From CAZMGV01 sp964565925 (lineage in GTDB: Bacteria > JAGRBM01 > JAHCIT01), in assembly GCA_964565925.1 (NCBI GenBank), contig CAZMGV010000003.1:1-64000 (forward strand): a stretch of 64,000 nucleotides of DNA, given 5' to 3'. The position numbers and the translations under genes were made by a program. The notes under the pieces are model-generated. The model did no database searches. It was not told the DNA's origin and saw only the letters and a list, made by a program, of their open reading frames with translations. Below are positions 8,194 to 17,269 of this stretch, piece after piece; position 1 is the first letter of the stretch; the number at the start of each line of letters is the position of its first letter.

Positions 8194-9744
8194 TCAGCCA
8201 TTGGGTCCGGAACCGCCGCCCGCGCTACCGGCAGCACCCGGCACCGGCTGCGCCCCGGTGCTCTCCGCTATGCGCGCCACCAGCGCCTGGAACTTCTTCG
8301 AGACCGAATCTTCGAGCCGGTTCGTGTAGGCGGCCAGCGCAATCCCGCCGCCGTCCACCCGCACCCAGATCTGCCGGTGAGGTATGTAGAAGGCTATCAG
8401 AAGTCCCGCGATCATCAGGACACAGCCTGCCCATGTGATATTGATCCCCGGGTCACAGGTGAGCTGCAGGCCCGTGACGTAGCGCGGGACGAACTTGTCC
8501 AGCATGAAGATGTGCGTGCCTTTGCGCAGGCTGTCGGCGCCCGGATAGTTCTGGAGCACGGGGAAGGTGTCGGCGACGGTGCCGTCGGGGTTGCGGCGCT
8601 CGATATAGACGGCCGGGCCCAGGTTGCCTTCCTTCTCGGTGGTGAATTCGGGCACGTATTCGACGACGACGTAGCTGTCGTCGGAACCCGCCAGCCGGAA
8701 CGGGCGGTCGAGCTCGGCCTCGTAGCCGGTGGGAATCTTGTCCGTGGGCTTTCCCGCCATCAGGTGCGCGACGCCGCCCGCCTTCTCGTAGGAGGCCTGG
8801 TAGAAGGTGATCCCCCGGTAGGTGACCGGCTCGTTCACGAGCAGGTCGGTCTTGAGCGTTTCCTTGCCGTCCTCGATAAAGGTGACCTTGGAGCGGAACT
8901 CTTTCGCCCGCTCGGAGATCTGCTTGGTCTTGAGGTCTCGGTAGAACTCGACGGTGAACTTGTCGTTGCGGACGGCGAAGGGAAGCTCCATCCGGTAGAC
9001 GACTGGTTCCAGGTTCTCGTCCAGCCGGTCCACCAGCAGGAACTTGGAGGTGTTGAACCCCTCCAGAATGCGCATCTGGCCGTAGGCGAACCCGGTCCGC
9101 GAACCGTAGTAGGTGCCGAACGCGATCGTGAGGATGCCGACGTGCACGAAATACATGCCCAGCCGGTTGATCCGCCCCCGGTTCACATACAGGTAGGTGG
9201 CGCCGTTCTTCTCGGTCACGGCCGCCTTGCCGAAGACGGACTTCACCGCAAGCTGGATATCGCCCAGCTTCGCGGCGGCGCCTTTCAGGTTCAGACGGTC
9301 GCGCAGGCTGGCGGTGCGGAACTTCTGGTCCGACGGCGCGGGCTGCCACTGCCTGAACAGCTTCCAGTGCTTGGGGAACCGGTCGAGGCTGACGATGACC
9401 AGCGCCAGGCACATGAGACCGAGGATGCCGTTGAAATACCAGGAGTTATAGAGATCGAACAGGTCGAGCTTGTTGTAGAGCGCCGCGCGGTCGCGGCCGA
9501 TAGTCTCCACATAGTGGCTCAGTTCGTCCGCACCGCCCGAAACCTGCGGGAGGAACGTGCCGACCATGGTCAGCACGGCGATCAGCACCAGAAGCCCCAC
9601 ACCGACGCGGACGTCGGAGAAGAAACCCCACAGCATCTTGTCCACCCGCGCGATGGCGGGGAGTGCGCGCCGCTGCGGCCCGCCGGAGACGGGACTGTCG
9701 GACACAGGGGTGGCGGGGGCGGTGGTGGCGCTGTCTTCGCTCAT
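8194..9744 (-). CDS. resB: Cytochrome c biogenesis protein ResB
   Basis: Partner of CcsA in System II, thought to hold apocytochrome c for haem attachment. The protein has four predicted membrane segments (three near the N-terminus: around VGVGLLVLIAVLTMVGTF, ILGLMCLALVIVSLDRFP and YFVHVGILTIAFGTYYG; one near the C-terminus: ITWAGCVLMIAGLLIAFYI) and a large extracytoplasmic domain between, as in ResB. I take ATG at 9744 (516 aa) since upstream in-frame ATGs at 9786 and 9813 would add a basic tail and approach the divergent FHA gene. Start choice is uncertain; family assignment is firm. Confidence 0.92.
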   Translation of the reverse strand: MSEDSATTAPATPVSDSPVSGGPQRRALPAIARVDKMLWGFFSDVRVGVGLLVLIAVLTMVGTFLPQVSGGADELSHYVETIGRDRAALYNKLDLFDLYNSWYFNGILGLMCLALVIVSLDRFPKHWKLFRQWQPAPSDQKFRTASLRDRLNLKGAAAKLGDIQLAVKSVFGKAAVTEKNGATYLYVNRGRINRLGMYFVHVGILTIAFGTYYGSRTGFAYGQMRILEGFNTSKFLLVDRLDENLEPVVYRMELPFAVRNDKFTVEFYRDLKTKQISERAKEFRSKVTFIEDGKETLKTDLLVNEPVTYRGITFYQASYEKAGGVAHLMAGKPTDKIPTGYEAELDRPFRLAGSDDSYVVVEYVPEFTTEKEGNLGPAVYIERRNPDGTVADTFPVLQNYPGADSLRKGTHIFMLDKFVPRYVTGLQLTCDPGINITWAGCVLMIAGLLIAFYIPHRQIWVRVDGGGIALAAYTNRLEDSVSKKFQALVARIAESTGAQPVPGAAGSAGGGSGPNG

Positions 9745-9866
9745 GAGTTCCGGTTCATTAATCCTGGCCGCGGTGGCCGCACGCATAATGCGAACTGCGC
9801 GGTATGGAATCAAGTGCTGATCGCACCGGGTTTATGATCCGTGTCATATGGGATAAAGTGCCTCCA

Positions 9867-11540
9867 ATGGCCCGTTTGGACATATATATCGGCGGCCGGC
9901 GGATCGTGGAATGTCCGGTGCGGGGCAGCGACGTCGTGCTGGGCAGGTCCCCTGCCGCCACCGTCGTCCTGCCGTCGCCGGAGATCTCCCGCGTGCACGC
10001 CCGGATCCGGCCGGACGGGAACCGCTGCGAGCTGATCGACGAGTCGGTGAACGGCACCCTCCTGAACGGGCAGGAGTTCACGAAGCCCCAGACGCTGATG
10101 GACGGCGCGGTGATCCAGATCGGCCCCTACCGGATCGTGTTCTCCACGAAAGACGGCGGGCCGCCCGTCCCCACGGCCGTGAACATGGCCTATCCCACCC
10201 GGCTGCTCCGTATCGAAGGCTCCACGATCGCCAGTCTGGAAGCCCGGCTGGAGATTGTTCCGCCGGCCAAAGGACCGCCCTACACCTTCGCGCTCACCGA
10301 CCGGCCCGTCACCGCCGGCAAATCCCCGACCTGCGATCTGGTGCTCGCGGACGACTTCGTCTCCCGCGTGCACGCACGGCTCACACCGGTGCCCGAAGGG
10401 TGGCGGATCGAGGACCTCAGTTCCCGCAACGGCACGAAGGTGAACGGCCGGGAGACCGGCGCGGCGCTGCTCACAGGCGGCGACCGGATCCAGATCGGGC
10501 AGACCAAGCTGATCTTCCACCAGAAGATCGTCCGCGAGCCGCTGGCTTCCGGCCGTCCCGCGCCGGATCAGGCAGGGAGCGAGGCTGACGGTTCCGGAAG
10601 CGACTACTTCAGGGGGTCGAGCACGGCGGCCGTCCACCTGCGCCAGCTCGCCGCCCGGATCGCACCGACGGCGGCCCATATCCTCATTCTCGGCGAGACC
10701 GGCACCGGCAAGGAGATTTTCGCGCGCCTTCTGCATTCGCTCTCGGACCGGGCGGGCAGGCCGTTCGAGGCGGTCAACTGCGGGGCGATCCCCGAAAACC
10801 TGCTGGAGAGCGAGCTGTTCGGCCACGAGAAGGGCGCCTTCACCGGGGCCGACGAGCGCCGGGACGGGCTGTTCGCCACGGCCGCCGGAGGGACGCTGTT
10901 TCTGGACGAGATCGCCGAACTGCCGCTCGCCGGACAGGTAAAGCTGCTCAGGGCCATTGAATCGGGCGAGATACGGCCGCTCGGGAGCCAGGCCGCCGTC
11001 ATCGCCCGGCCGAGGATACTGGCCGCCACCCATGCCGATCTGGCGGCCCGCGTGGAAAAGGGGCGGTTCCGCGAGGACCTGTTCCACCGGCTGAACGTGA
11101 TCGCCGTGAAGCTGCCGCCGCTCAGGGACCGGCTCTCCGACCTGCCGGAACTGGTCCAGTCGTTTCTGGCGGGCGAGCGGTCGCTCTCCGGCGCCGCGCT
11201 CAGAAAACTCATGCAGCACGACTGGCCGGGCAATATCCGCGAGCTGCGCAACGTCGTCGAGCGGGCGGCGGTACTCTCGCCGGACAACCAGATCGGACCG
11301 GAATCCATCGCGCTGGAGGCGGACAGCGGCGACCCCCTGCGCGGCGGCTATCTGGACAGCCACCCGGAGTTCCGGGGCAAGTCCCTCGACCAGATCGAGG
11401 CGGAAATACTGCGCCGGGTGCTGGCCGACGCGGACGGCATCCAGAACCGGGTGGCGAAAATACTGGGGCTCTCCCGGGGCTCGCTCCATGGTAAACTGGT
11501 ACGGCACGGGCTCATTGCCGCCGACAAGGACACTTTATGA
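9867..11540 (+). CDS. FHA-FHA-sigma-54 transcriptional activator
   Basis: A 557-residue enhancer-binding protein. Two forkhead-associated domains come first: LGRSPAATVVLPSPEISRVHAR (about residues 30-50) and the SRVHARLTP/SSRNGTKVNG block (about 165-200). These bind phosphothreonine, so input is probably a Ser/Thr kinase rather than a histidine kinase. An AAA+ domain follows with Walker A GETGTGKE, the sigma-54 contact loop GAFTGA and Walker B GGTLFLDEI, then a Fis-type helix-turn-helix (NRVAKILGLSRGSLHGKL). I chose the ATG just before the first beta strand; ATGs 11 and 21 codons upstream are possible. It overlaps the next gene by ATGA. Confidence 0.9.
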   Translation: MARLDIYIGGRRIVECPVRGSDVVLGRSPAATVVLPSPEISRVHARIRPDGNRCELIDESVNGTLLNGQEFTKPQTLMDGAVIQIGPYRIVFSTKDGGPPVPTAVNMAYPTRLLRIEGSTIASLEARLEIVPPAKGPPYTFALTDRPVTAGKSPTCDLVLADDFVSRVHARLTPVPEGWRIEDLSSRNGTKVNGRETGAALLTGGDRIQIGQTKLIFHQKIVREPLASGRPAPDQAGSEADGSGSDYFRGSSTAAVHLRQLAARIAPTAAHILILGETGTGKEIFARLLHSLSDRAGRPFEAVNCGAIPENLLESELFGHEKGAFTGADERRDGLFATAAGGTLFLDEIAELPLAGQVKLLRAIESGEIRPLGSQAAVIARPRILAATHADLAARVEKGRFREDLFHRLNVIAVKLPPLRDRLSDLPELVQSFLAGERSLSGAALRKLMQHDWPGNIRELRNVVERAAVLSPDNQIGPESIALEADSGDPLRGGYLDSHPEFRGKSLDQIEAEILRRVLADADGIQNRVAKILGLSRGSLHGKLVRHGLIAADKDTL

Positions 11541-11932
11541 ATATCAAGGCGCAGTTCCGTCACGCGGTCACCTCCTTCAACAACGAGGACTGGGACGACG
11601 CGAAGGAAGTGTTCGAAGACATGGAGGGGGAGACCGACAGCGTCGGGGCCGAAGACCTGTTCGAGGCGATGGCGCTCGTGACCACCGCCTACGGGCGCGT
11701 GCACGGCGCCGATTTTCCCGACCAGACCGCTTACGAGCGGGCCCGGGACGAGGTCGACCGGGCCATCGAAATCCTCTCGGAAGGGCTGCCGGAAACCGTC
11801 CTGGGCATCCGGATTCATAACCTGATCGACAAGCTGGAAGGGTTCGACGAAGCGGCCCGCATGAGCACGCGGCCCAACAAGTTCAAGCTCGACCTGCCGA
11901 AGGACGAATCGAGCCACTTCGACGCGGAGTGA
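11537..11932 (+). CDS. Small acidic helical protein
   Basis: A 131-residue, strongly acidic, soluble protein that I do not recognise. Its start overlaps the stop of the FHA-sigma-54 activator by ATGA, so it is translationally coupled and very likely functionally linked. The composition (AVTSFNNEDWDDAKEVFEDM and later ERARDEVDRAIEILSEGL) suggests alpha-helical hairpins of TPR type. A role as adaptor or modulator of the activator is inference. Confidence 0.65.
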   Translation: MNIKAQFRHAVTSFNNEDWDDAKEVFEDMEGETDSVGAEDLFEAMALVTTAYGRVHGADFPDQTAYERARDEVDRAIEILSEGLPETVLGIRIHNLIDKLEGFDEAARMSTRPNKFKLDLPKDESSHFDAE

Positions 11933-11944
11933 GCGCGCTCGCGT

Positions 11945-12448
11945 CTACGCCGGCTTCTCCGCCTTCGTGATCGCATACACGCACCAGCCCTGCCCGACCA
12001 GATCGCCCTTGGCGTCGGTGAGGGTCACGTCGCCGTGGACGACCCGCTTGCCTTTGCGGACGATGCGGCCCTCGGCATAGAGCGTGCCTTTGGCGAGAGG
12101 TTTGAAATATTTGGTGTCGAGATGGATCGTGACCATCTGGAACTGCGGCTTGATGGTCGTGACAATCGCCTGCGCCACGGCGGTATCGATCAGCGCCGCG
12201 TGTACGCCGCCGTGCATGATCCCCGCGGGCTGGGTGAGTTCCGGCCGGAAATCCACCGCCATCTTCACGTAGTCGGTTTTCGCCGCCTCGATCCGGAAGC
12301 CCAGCAGGCTCGGCAGCGGAACCTTGCGGATATTCTCCATCTGCTTGGAGTCCCGGCCCTCGGGCATCTCGTCCAGGAACGGCCAGTCGTCGCTGCTGCC
12401 TGTGCTGTTGGCTGCGCTGCTGCTTTTGGTTTTTGACACGTCACTCAT
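11945..12448 (-). CDS. PaaI-family hotdog thioesterase
   Basis: A 167-residue protein with a PaaI/YdiI-type hotdog fold. The signature GIMHGGVHAALIDTAVAQAI contains the usual HGG and the acidic catalytic residue (Asp of ALIDTA). The N-terminal ~30 residues are Ser-rich and low in complexity, an extension not expected in the core family. Such enzymes hydrolyse acyl- or aryl-CoA thioesters in the cytoplasm. It stands alone, convergent with the small acidic protein gene. Confidence 0.85.
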   Translation of the reverse strand: MSDVSKTKSSSAANSTGSSDDWPFLDEMPEGRDSKQMENIRKVPLPSLLGFRIEAAKTDYVKMAVDFRPELTQPAGIMHGGVHAALIDTAVAQAIVTTIKPQFQMVTIHLDTKYFKPLAKGTLYAEGRIVRKGKRVVHGDVTLTDAKGDLVGQGWCVYAITKAEKPA

Positions 12449-12483
12449 TGAAGCTCCTCGAATTATACGGCCGGAGTCTATGC

Positions 12484-13512
12484 CTAAAGCTCCGGCGGTG
12501 TCTGGGAAATCTGGCGGAGCAGCGGGCAGCTCCGGCAGACGTCCGGCGGCTTACCCTTGCGGAAGCCGCCCTGCAATTTTTCCCGGCCGCCGCCACTCAA
12601 GATCTTTTCGAGGGATTTCTCCTTCAGGTTGCCGAGCGCGAGTTCCGCCGGGGCCACGCAGCAGGGGTGAACCGCCCCGCCCGGATGGACCTTCAGCCAC
12701 TCCCACGCCTGCCAGCACTGGCCCGGATGCTCGCGCATGTGGCGGACGATGTTTTCCGGGTCCCACTCGATGGCCGGCGCCGATGCAGGCCGGCCGTTGA
12801 ACCTTTGCACCGGCACATTCGCAAACAGAATGTCGGCGGCAATTTCAGACGCCGTGGTGCGCAGCGTGTTTCTCGCCGCTTCGATCTGGTCTCTGGACGG
12901 CCGGTAAGGGGCGAGCCTCGGGTCGAACTCGTACAGCTCCTGGATCAGGAACGCCTCCACGCCGAGCGCCCGGAAATACCGGACGGTGTCGCCGATAGTG
13001 GAAGCGTTGTCCTTGGTCAGCACGATACTGACAGCGAGCCTGTGCAGCAGCTTCTGTCCGCGGAGCAGCGCGATCGCCTCTTTCAGGTTCGCCAGCACGG
13101 CCGCGAACTTCGCGCCGGGCCTGAGGCGTTCGTAGAGTTCGGGCAGGTGCGAGTCGATGGACACCTGGAGCCGGTAGAGCCGGTCTTCTCCGGGATCTGT
13201 TACGCGGTTCAGCACCGGCACCAGCGGATAGGTCCCGTTGGTGATCAGCAGCAGGCGCTTCTTGTGTTCGATGACTTTCGAGACCGCCAGCCCGATCTCC
13301 GCCGCGAAAGGTTCGCTGCCGGCCGACGGGACGAGAATATCCACCCGGGGGAGCAGCTGGTCCAGAAGCGCGCCGTATCCGGCCGGAGCGAAACGGGCCG
13401 GGTCAGGATGACCCAGCCCGTAGCAGTAGACGCAGGACAGGTTGCAGGCGTTGTTCGACGCTATTTCAAGAAACGTCGCCAGACGGCCGGCTGCGGGACG
13501 TTCAGGCAACAC
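12484..13512 (-). CDS. Radical SAM protein with SPASM-like C-terminus
   Basis: A 342-residue radical S-adenosylmethionine protein. The 4Fe-4S motif is CNLSCVYC (CxxxCxxC, about residues 23-30). The C-terminal part has further cysteines in HPCCVAPAE and CRSCP, as in SPASM domains that bind auxiliary clusters. SPASM proteins modify peptides or carry out cofactor or sugar chemistry; no precursor peptide is evident beside it. The start is GTG and overlaps the end of the preceding same-strand gene by 11 bases. Confidence 0.85.
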   Translation of the reverse strand: MLPERPAAGRLATFLEIASNNACNLSCVYCYGLGHPDPARFAPAGYGALLDQLLPRVDILVPSAGSEPFAAEIGLAVSKVIEHKKRLLLITNGTYPLVPVLNRVTDPGEDRLYRLQVSIDSHLPELYERLRPGAKFAAVLANLKEAIALLRGQKLLHRLAVSIVLTKDNASTIGDTVRYFRALGVEAFLIQELYEFDPRLAPYRPSRDQIEAARNTLRTTASEIAADILFANVPVQRFNGRPASAPAIEWDPENIVRHMREHPGQCWQAWEWLKVHPGGAVHPCCVAPAELALGNLKEKSLEKILSGGGREKLQGGFRKGKPPDVCRSCPLLRQISQTPPEL

Positions 13513-13942
13513 TACGCAGTCGGCGATTGGTCTTGAACATGGCGAATTCGGCCTTGTGCGTGTCGATCAGCGTCTGGGCCAGTTCCCGGCCGCGTTCGTC
13601 GCCGTAGTCGCGCTTGAAGCCCCAGTAGGCCTCGACGACATTGTCGAGCACGCCCGAGTCGAAAATCGCGATGATGGTTTCCTTGGGGATGGCGGAGGTG
13701 ATCACTCCGGCGACAAATCCCTGCAGGTAGGAGAGCGGATTGGGCAGCAGCGGGAAGCCGGTGAGTTTCTTGAACTCTTTCTCGATCTTCTCGGCGTTGG
13801 AGCCTTCGACCGCGGCCGCCTTGCGGATGCGTTTCTTCATGACCGGATCGGTTTCGAGCGCCGACCATACCTTGTTGATAACCGCTCCGGCGGTCTCGGC
13901 GTCGTAATCCACAATCAGTCCGGCTGCGTAGGTCAGAAACAT
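13502..13942 (-). CDS. Conserved-looking hypothetical protein
   Basis: A 146-residue soluble helical protein that I do not recognise. There is no signal peptide or metal motif. The segment around LPNPLSYLQGFVAGVITSAIPKETI is hydrophobic but too interrupted for a membrane helix. It overlaps the radical SAM gene by 11 bases and is upstream of it, so the two are probably co-translated. It could be a partner or substrate-handling protein for the radical SAM enzyme, which is inference. Confidence 0.55.
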   Translation of the reverse strand: MFLTYAAGLIVDYDAETAGAVINKVWSALETDPVMKKRIRKAAAVEGSNAEKIEKEFKKLTGFPLLPNPLSYLQGFVAGVITSAIPKETIIAIFDSGVLDNVVEAYWGFKRDYGDERGRELAQTLIDTHKAEFAMFKTNRRLRSVA

Positions 13943-13999
13943 TTCAAAGCTCCCCTTTTGATCATTCCCGTCGCCTGATTATTCCTGTCGCCATCTTTA

Positions 14000-14209
14000 T
14001 CAACCCGGCTCGTCCGAACCGGGAAGCGGCCCGCCCCGCTGATATAGCAAAGAAGTTTCGCCGCTCGCTTCTTCGGTTGCCCTTTTGATGGCCGGGACGA
14101 ACTCGTCGCCGGGCGCCTTGCAGACCGGGCAGTCGTCGGCCGGCTTCGGCCCGTCGACCTCAAGGCCGCACCAGCCGCATCTCCATCTTTCTGCAGTAGG
14201 CTCGCTCAC
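14000..14209 (-). CDS. Small rubredoxin-like protein
   Basis: A 69-residue protein with two CxxC knuckles, CGWCG and CPVCKAP, spaced as in rubredoxins (the second being the diagnostic CPxCxAP). It should bind one iron or zinc and act in electron transfer or as a structural module. The start is GTG at 14209, preceded by GGAG nine bases upstream; the longer frame through an ATG at 14329 would cross the mobA start and has no coding character. The C-terminal 30 residues are disordered in character. Divergent from mobA. Confidence 0.75.
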   Translation of the reverse strand: MSEPTAERWRCGWCGLEVDGPKPADDCPVCKAPGDEFVPAIKRATEEASGETSLLYQRGGPLPGSDEPG

Positions 14210-14316
14210 CGAAAATCGCTCCGTGCCCTGACCCGCCCGTGGCGGTGCCAACCGGTGGATTCTCCCACGGCCCGCCGTGGAAGGCAACGGAATTGGGCTG
14301 TGATACACTCGCCCGT

Positions 14317-14925
14317 GTGGCGGATACACGGCCAGCCGGATTCGTGCTCTGCGGGGGTAAATCCAGCCGCATGGGCCGGGACAAGGCGCTGCTCGACCTG
14401 GGCGGCGTGCCGCTGGTCGTGCGGCTGGCGAACCTGCTCAAGCCGCTCTGCTCCGAGGTGTATCTGGTCGCCGGTTCTCCGGAGCACTACCACAGCTTCG
14501 GGTTCCCCGTGCTGATCGACGAATACCCGGGCGAGGGCCCGCTCGGCGCGCTCATTACCATTCTCGATCTCGGCGCGGCGACCTGGAACGTGGTACTGTC
14601 GTGCGACCTCGCCGCCGCCGAAGCCGGCCCGCTGGCGGCGCTCATCGACGAAGCCCTCGAGCCGGGCACTGAAGAAGGCGCCCGCGCCCTGATTCCGAAA
14701 TCCCCCGCCGGCCCCGAGCCGCTGCACGCCCTCTACCGGGCGGATCTGGCGCAGGACCTGCACCGCCTGTTCGAGGGCGGCGAGCGGGGGCTGATCCGGG
14801 CCCTGTCGAAATTCACGGACGTCCGGATGATCTCCGCCACCGACCTCGACGCCGGTCCGGCGCAGTTTCTCAACGTCAACACCTTTGAAGAGTGGCTTGC
14901 GTTCAAGGGCGGCGAGCGGGTGTAG
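14317..14925 (+). CDS. mobA: Molybdenum cofactor guanylyltransferase
   Basis: Attaches GMP to molybdopterin to make the bis-MGD precursor used by DMSO-reductase-family enzymes. The nucleotide-binding signature GFVLCGGKSSRMGRDKALL at the N-terminus is the MobA hallmark, and SCDLAAAE corresponds to the metal-binding Asp motif. GTG at 14317 (202 aa) starts seven codons before the signature and fits family length; an in-frame ATG at 14239 is less likely. Found without other moa/moe genes in the window. Confidence 0.9.
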   Translation: MADTRPAGFVLCGGKSSRMGRDKALLDLGGVPLVVRLANLLKPLCSEVYLVAGSPEHYHSFGFPVLIDEYPGEGPLGALITILDLGAATWNVVLSCDLAAAEAGPLAALIDEALEPGTEEGARALIPKSPAGPEPLHALYRADLAQDLHRLFEGGERGLIRALSKFTDVRMISATDLDAGPAQFLNVNTFEEWLAFKGGERV

Positions 14926-14970
14926 CGGCTACGGCACCCGCCTCAGGGTGCCGATGCTACGGCACCAGCC

Positions 14971-15750
14971 TCAGGGGGTGAGCCGGTCCGACTCGTCCTT
15001 CAGGCCGACGCCCGACAGTTTCAGCCGGATCGCCGCCTCCACGAGGTAGAGCAGTTTCCGGGCGGCCAGCTCGTAGTCCATCCCCTCGGGCGGGCGGATG
15101 TTCGAGAGGCAGTTGCGACGGGCGTCGGTCAGTCCCGGTTCCGGACTGTAGGTGAGATACACACCGAGGCTGTCGGCGGACGAGAGCCCCGGCCGCTCGC
15201 CGATCACCATCACGCTGAGTTTCGCTCCCGCTGCCGCGCCGATCCCGTCGGAAATCGCCACGCGCCCGTTCTTCACCAGGAACACCGGCGCCACAGTGAA
15301 AGTCCGCTCCCGCAGGCGGTTCACGAGGGTCTCCACGAAGGCGCTTCCGTGCCTCTGAACAGCGGCCGACGACAGGCCGTCCGAGACGATCAGCGCGATG
15401 TCGGGGGCGGCGGAATTCCGCCTCCACTGCCCGATGACCGTTTCCGATTCAGCCGCCAGACGGCGGCCCCGCTCCGGGCTCTGCAGATAGTCGGTCCGGC
15501 CGGCCGCCTGGCTGTGCAGGATGAGCGATTCGATACCCTTTTCCCGAAGCTCCGCTGCGAACCCCTCCGGGCTCCACGGCAGATGCACGGCGTCCCGCGC
15601 CTGCGCGTGGGCAAGCTGGAACTCGAGGTGCGTCGCCGTCCGCACGGCGTGGCCCGCGCGCCCCAGCCCCACACGGGCCTGCGTGAAACGCCGCAGCGGC
15701 TCCCACAGGTTGCTGCCTGACGGGTCGCGGTCTGGCGGACCGGCGCTCAT
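14971..15750 (-). CDS. eutC: Ethanolamine ammonia-lyase small subunit
   Basis: Beta subunit of the adenosylcobalamin-dependent enzyme that converts ethanolamine to acetaldehyde and ammonia. Recognisable segments are ARVGLGRAGHAVRT near the start, IVSDGLSSAAVQ in the middle, and VFLVKNGRVAISDGIG and MVIGERPGLSSADSLG in the second half, all characteristic of EutC. ATG at 15750 overlaps the eutB stop by ATGA and gives 259 aa, close to the family length. No eut microcompartment or regulator genes are adjacent. Confidence 0.95.
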   Translation of the reverse strand: MSAGPPDRDPSGSNLWEPLRRFTQARVGLGRAGHAVRTATHLEFQLAHAQARDAVHLPWSPEGFAAELREKGIESLILHSQAAGRTDYLQSPERGRRLAAESETVIGQWRRNSAAPDIALIVSDGLSSAAVQRHGSAFVETLVNRLRERTFTVAPVFLVKNGRVAISDGIGAAAGAKLSVMVIGERPGLSSADSLGVYLTYSPEPGLTDARRNCLSNIRPPEGMDYELAARKLLYLVEAAIRLKLSGVGLKDESDRLTP

Positions 15751-17183
15751 GGCTTGCCGCCTCTCTCCGTGTCTCTGGCCAGATCGTTCACCGCCTGGAG
15801 CAGCGCCGGTGCGTCGTCGCGGAGTTTTCTCAGGCGGTTCCGTCCGTCGAAGATCCCCGCCCGGTTCAGCCACACCTCGAACTCGGGCGCGGGTCTCAGG
15901 TTCAGCACCTGCCTTAAATACAGGGCGTCGTGAAACGACGTGCTCTGATAGTTGAGCATCACGTCGTCGGCCCCCGGCACGCCCATGATGAAGTTCACTC
16001 CCGCGACGCCGAGCATCGTGAGCAGCGTGTCCATGTCGTTCTGGTCCGCTTCGGCGTGATTGGTGTAACAGATGTCGCAGCCCATCGGGACCCCCAGCAG
16101 CTTGCCGCAGAAGTGGTCCTCCAGTCCGGCGCGGATGATCTGCTTGCCGTCGTAGAGGTACTCCGGCCCGATAAAGCCCACGACCGTGTTCACGAGCAGC
16201 GGGCTGAACTCCCGCGCCACGGCGTAGGCCCGCGCCTCGCAGGTCTGGGCGTCCAGCCCTTCGTGGGCGCCGGCCGAGAGCGCGCTGCCCTGCCCGGTTT
16301 CGAAATACATGACATTGTCGCCGACCGTCCCGCGCTTTAAGGCAAGCGCCGCGTCACGGGCCTCCCGCAGCATGCCGAGGTTTATGCCGAAGCTCCGGTT
16401 GGCCGCTTCCGTCCCGGCGATGGACTGGAACACGAGGTCGACGGGGGCGCCGCGCCCCATCAGCTGCAGCGTCGTCGTCACGTGGGCCAGCACGCACGAC
16501 TGGACCGGTATCCCGTGGCGCGTCCGGATTCCGTCCACCAGTTCGAGCAGCTTTCTGACATTGTCCGGGCTGTCGGTGGCGGGGTTGATGCCGATCACCG
16601 CGTCCCCGCTGCCCAGCAGCAGTCCGTCCAAAATGCTTGCCGCAACGCCTTTCGGATCGTCGGTCGGATGATTGGGCTGCAGCCTGGCCGAAAGCCGGCC
16701 CTCGAGGCCTATCGTCGTGCGGAACTTCGTCACGACCCGGCACTTGCGGGCGACGGCGACCAGGTCCTGGTTGCGCATCAGTTTGGAAACCGCCGCCGCC
16801 ATCTCCGGTGTGACACCGGGGGCGAGCGCGGCCAGTTCAGCCGCGCCTGTGTCCCCGTCCAGCAGCCACTCGCGCAGTTCGCCCACCGTGAGCGACGAGA
16901 TCGCCGCGAACGCCGCTTCCGAATGACGCTCGGCGATCAGACGGGAGATTTCGTCCGACTCGGGCGGCAACAGAGGTTCGGCCAGAAACGCCTTGAGCGG
17001 CACATCGGCAAGCGCGAACTGGGCCGCCACCCGTTCCGTTTCGGTGACGGCGGCAAGACCCGCCAGCCGGTCGGCGGACCTGAGCGGCGACGCCTTCGCC
17101 AGCAGCGTTTTCAGATCGGGGAACCCGTAGACCTGCCCCCGGATGGTCCAGGAAAAACGCACGTGGGCCTCCTGAGCCGCCAT
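15747..17183 (-). CDS. eutB: Ethanolamine ammonia-lyase large subunit
   Basis: Catalytic TIM-barrel alpha subunit of ethanolamine ammonia-lyase (478 aa). The N-terminus (RGQVYGFPDLKTLLAKAS, then RSADRLAGLAAVTETERVAA) aligns by eye with the classical EutB start, and the barrel contains DAVIGINPATDSPDN and GCDICYTNHAEADQND, both well known in this family. I chose ATG at 17183 over the longer frame since it is close to the first conserved strand. Forms an overlapping pair with eutC; B12 must be made or imported elsewhere. Confidence 0.95.
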   Translation of the reverse strand: MAAQEAHVRFSWTIRGQVYGFPDLKTLLAKASPLRSADRLAGLAAVTETERVAAQFALADVPLKAFLAEPLLPPESDEISRLIAERHSEAAFAAISSLTVGELREWLLDGDTGAAELAALAPGVTPEMAAAVSKLMRNQDLVAVARKCRVVTKFRTTIGLEGRLSARLQPNHPTDDPKGVAASILDGLLLGSGDAVIGINPATDSPDNVRKLLELVDGIRTRHGIPVQSCVLAHVTTTLQLMGRGAPVDLVFQSIAGTEAANRSFGINLGMLREARDAALALKRGTVGDNVMYFETGQGSALSAGAHEGLDAQTCEARAYAVAREFSPLLVNTVVGFIGPEYLYDGKQIIRAGLEDHFCGKLLGVPMGCDICYTNHAEADQNDMDTLLTMLGVAGVNFIMGVPGADDVMLNYQSTSFHDALYLRQVLNLRPAPEFEVWLNRAGIFDGRNRLRKLRDDAPALLQAVNDLARDTERGGKP

Positions 17184-17269
17184 GATGCCCGCCCTTCGGC
17201 AACATGTCCAAGTGGCGCCACCCCGCCCGTGTGTTATGCTTCCCGGCAGTCCAGACACACTGAAACCGC

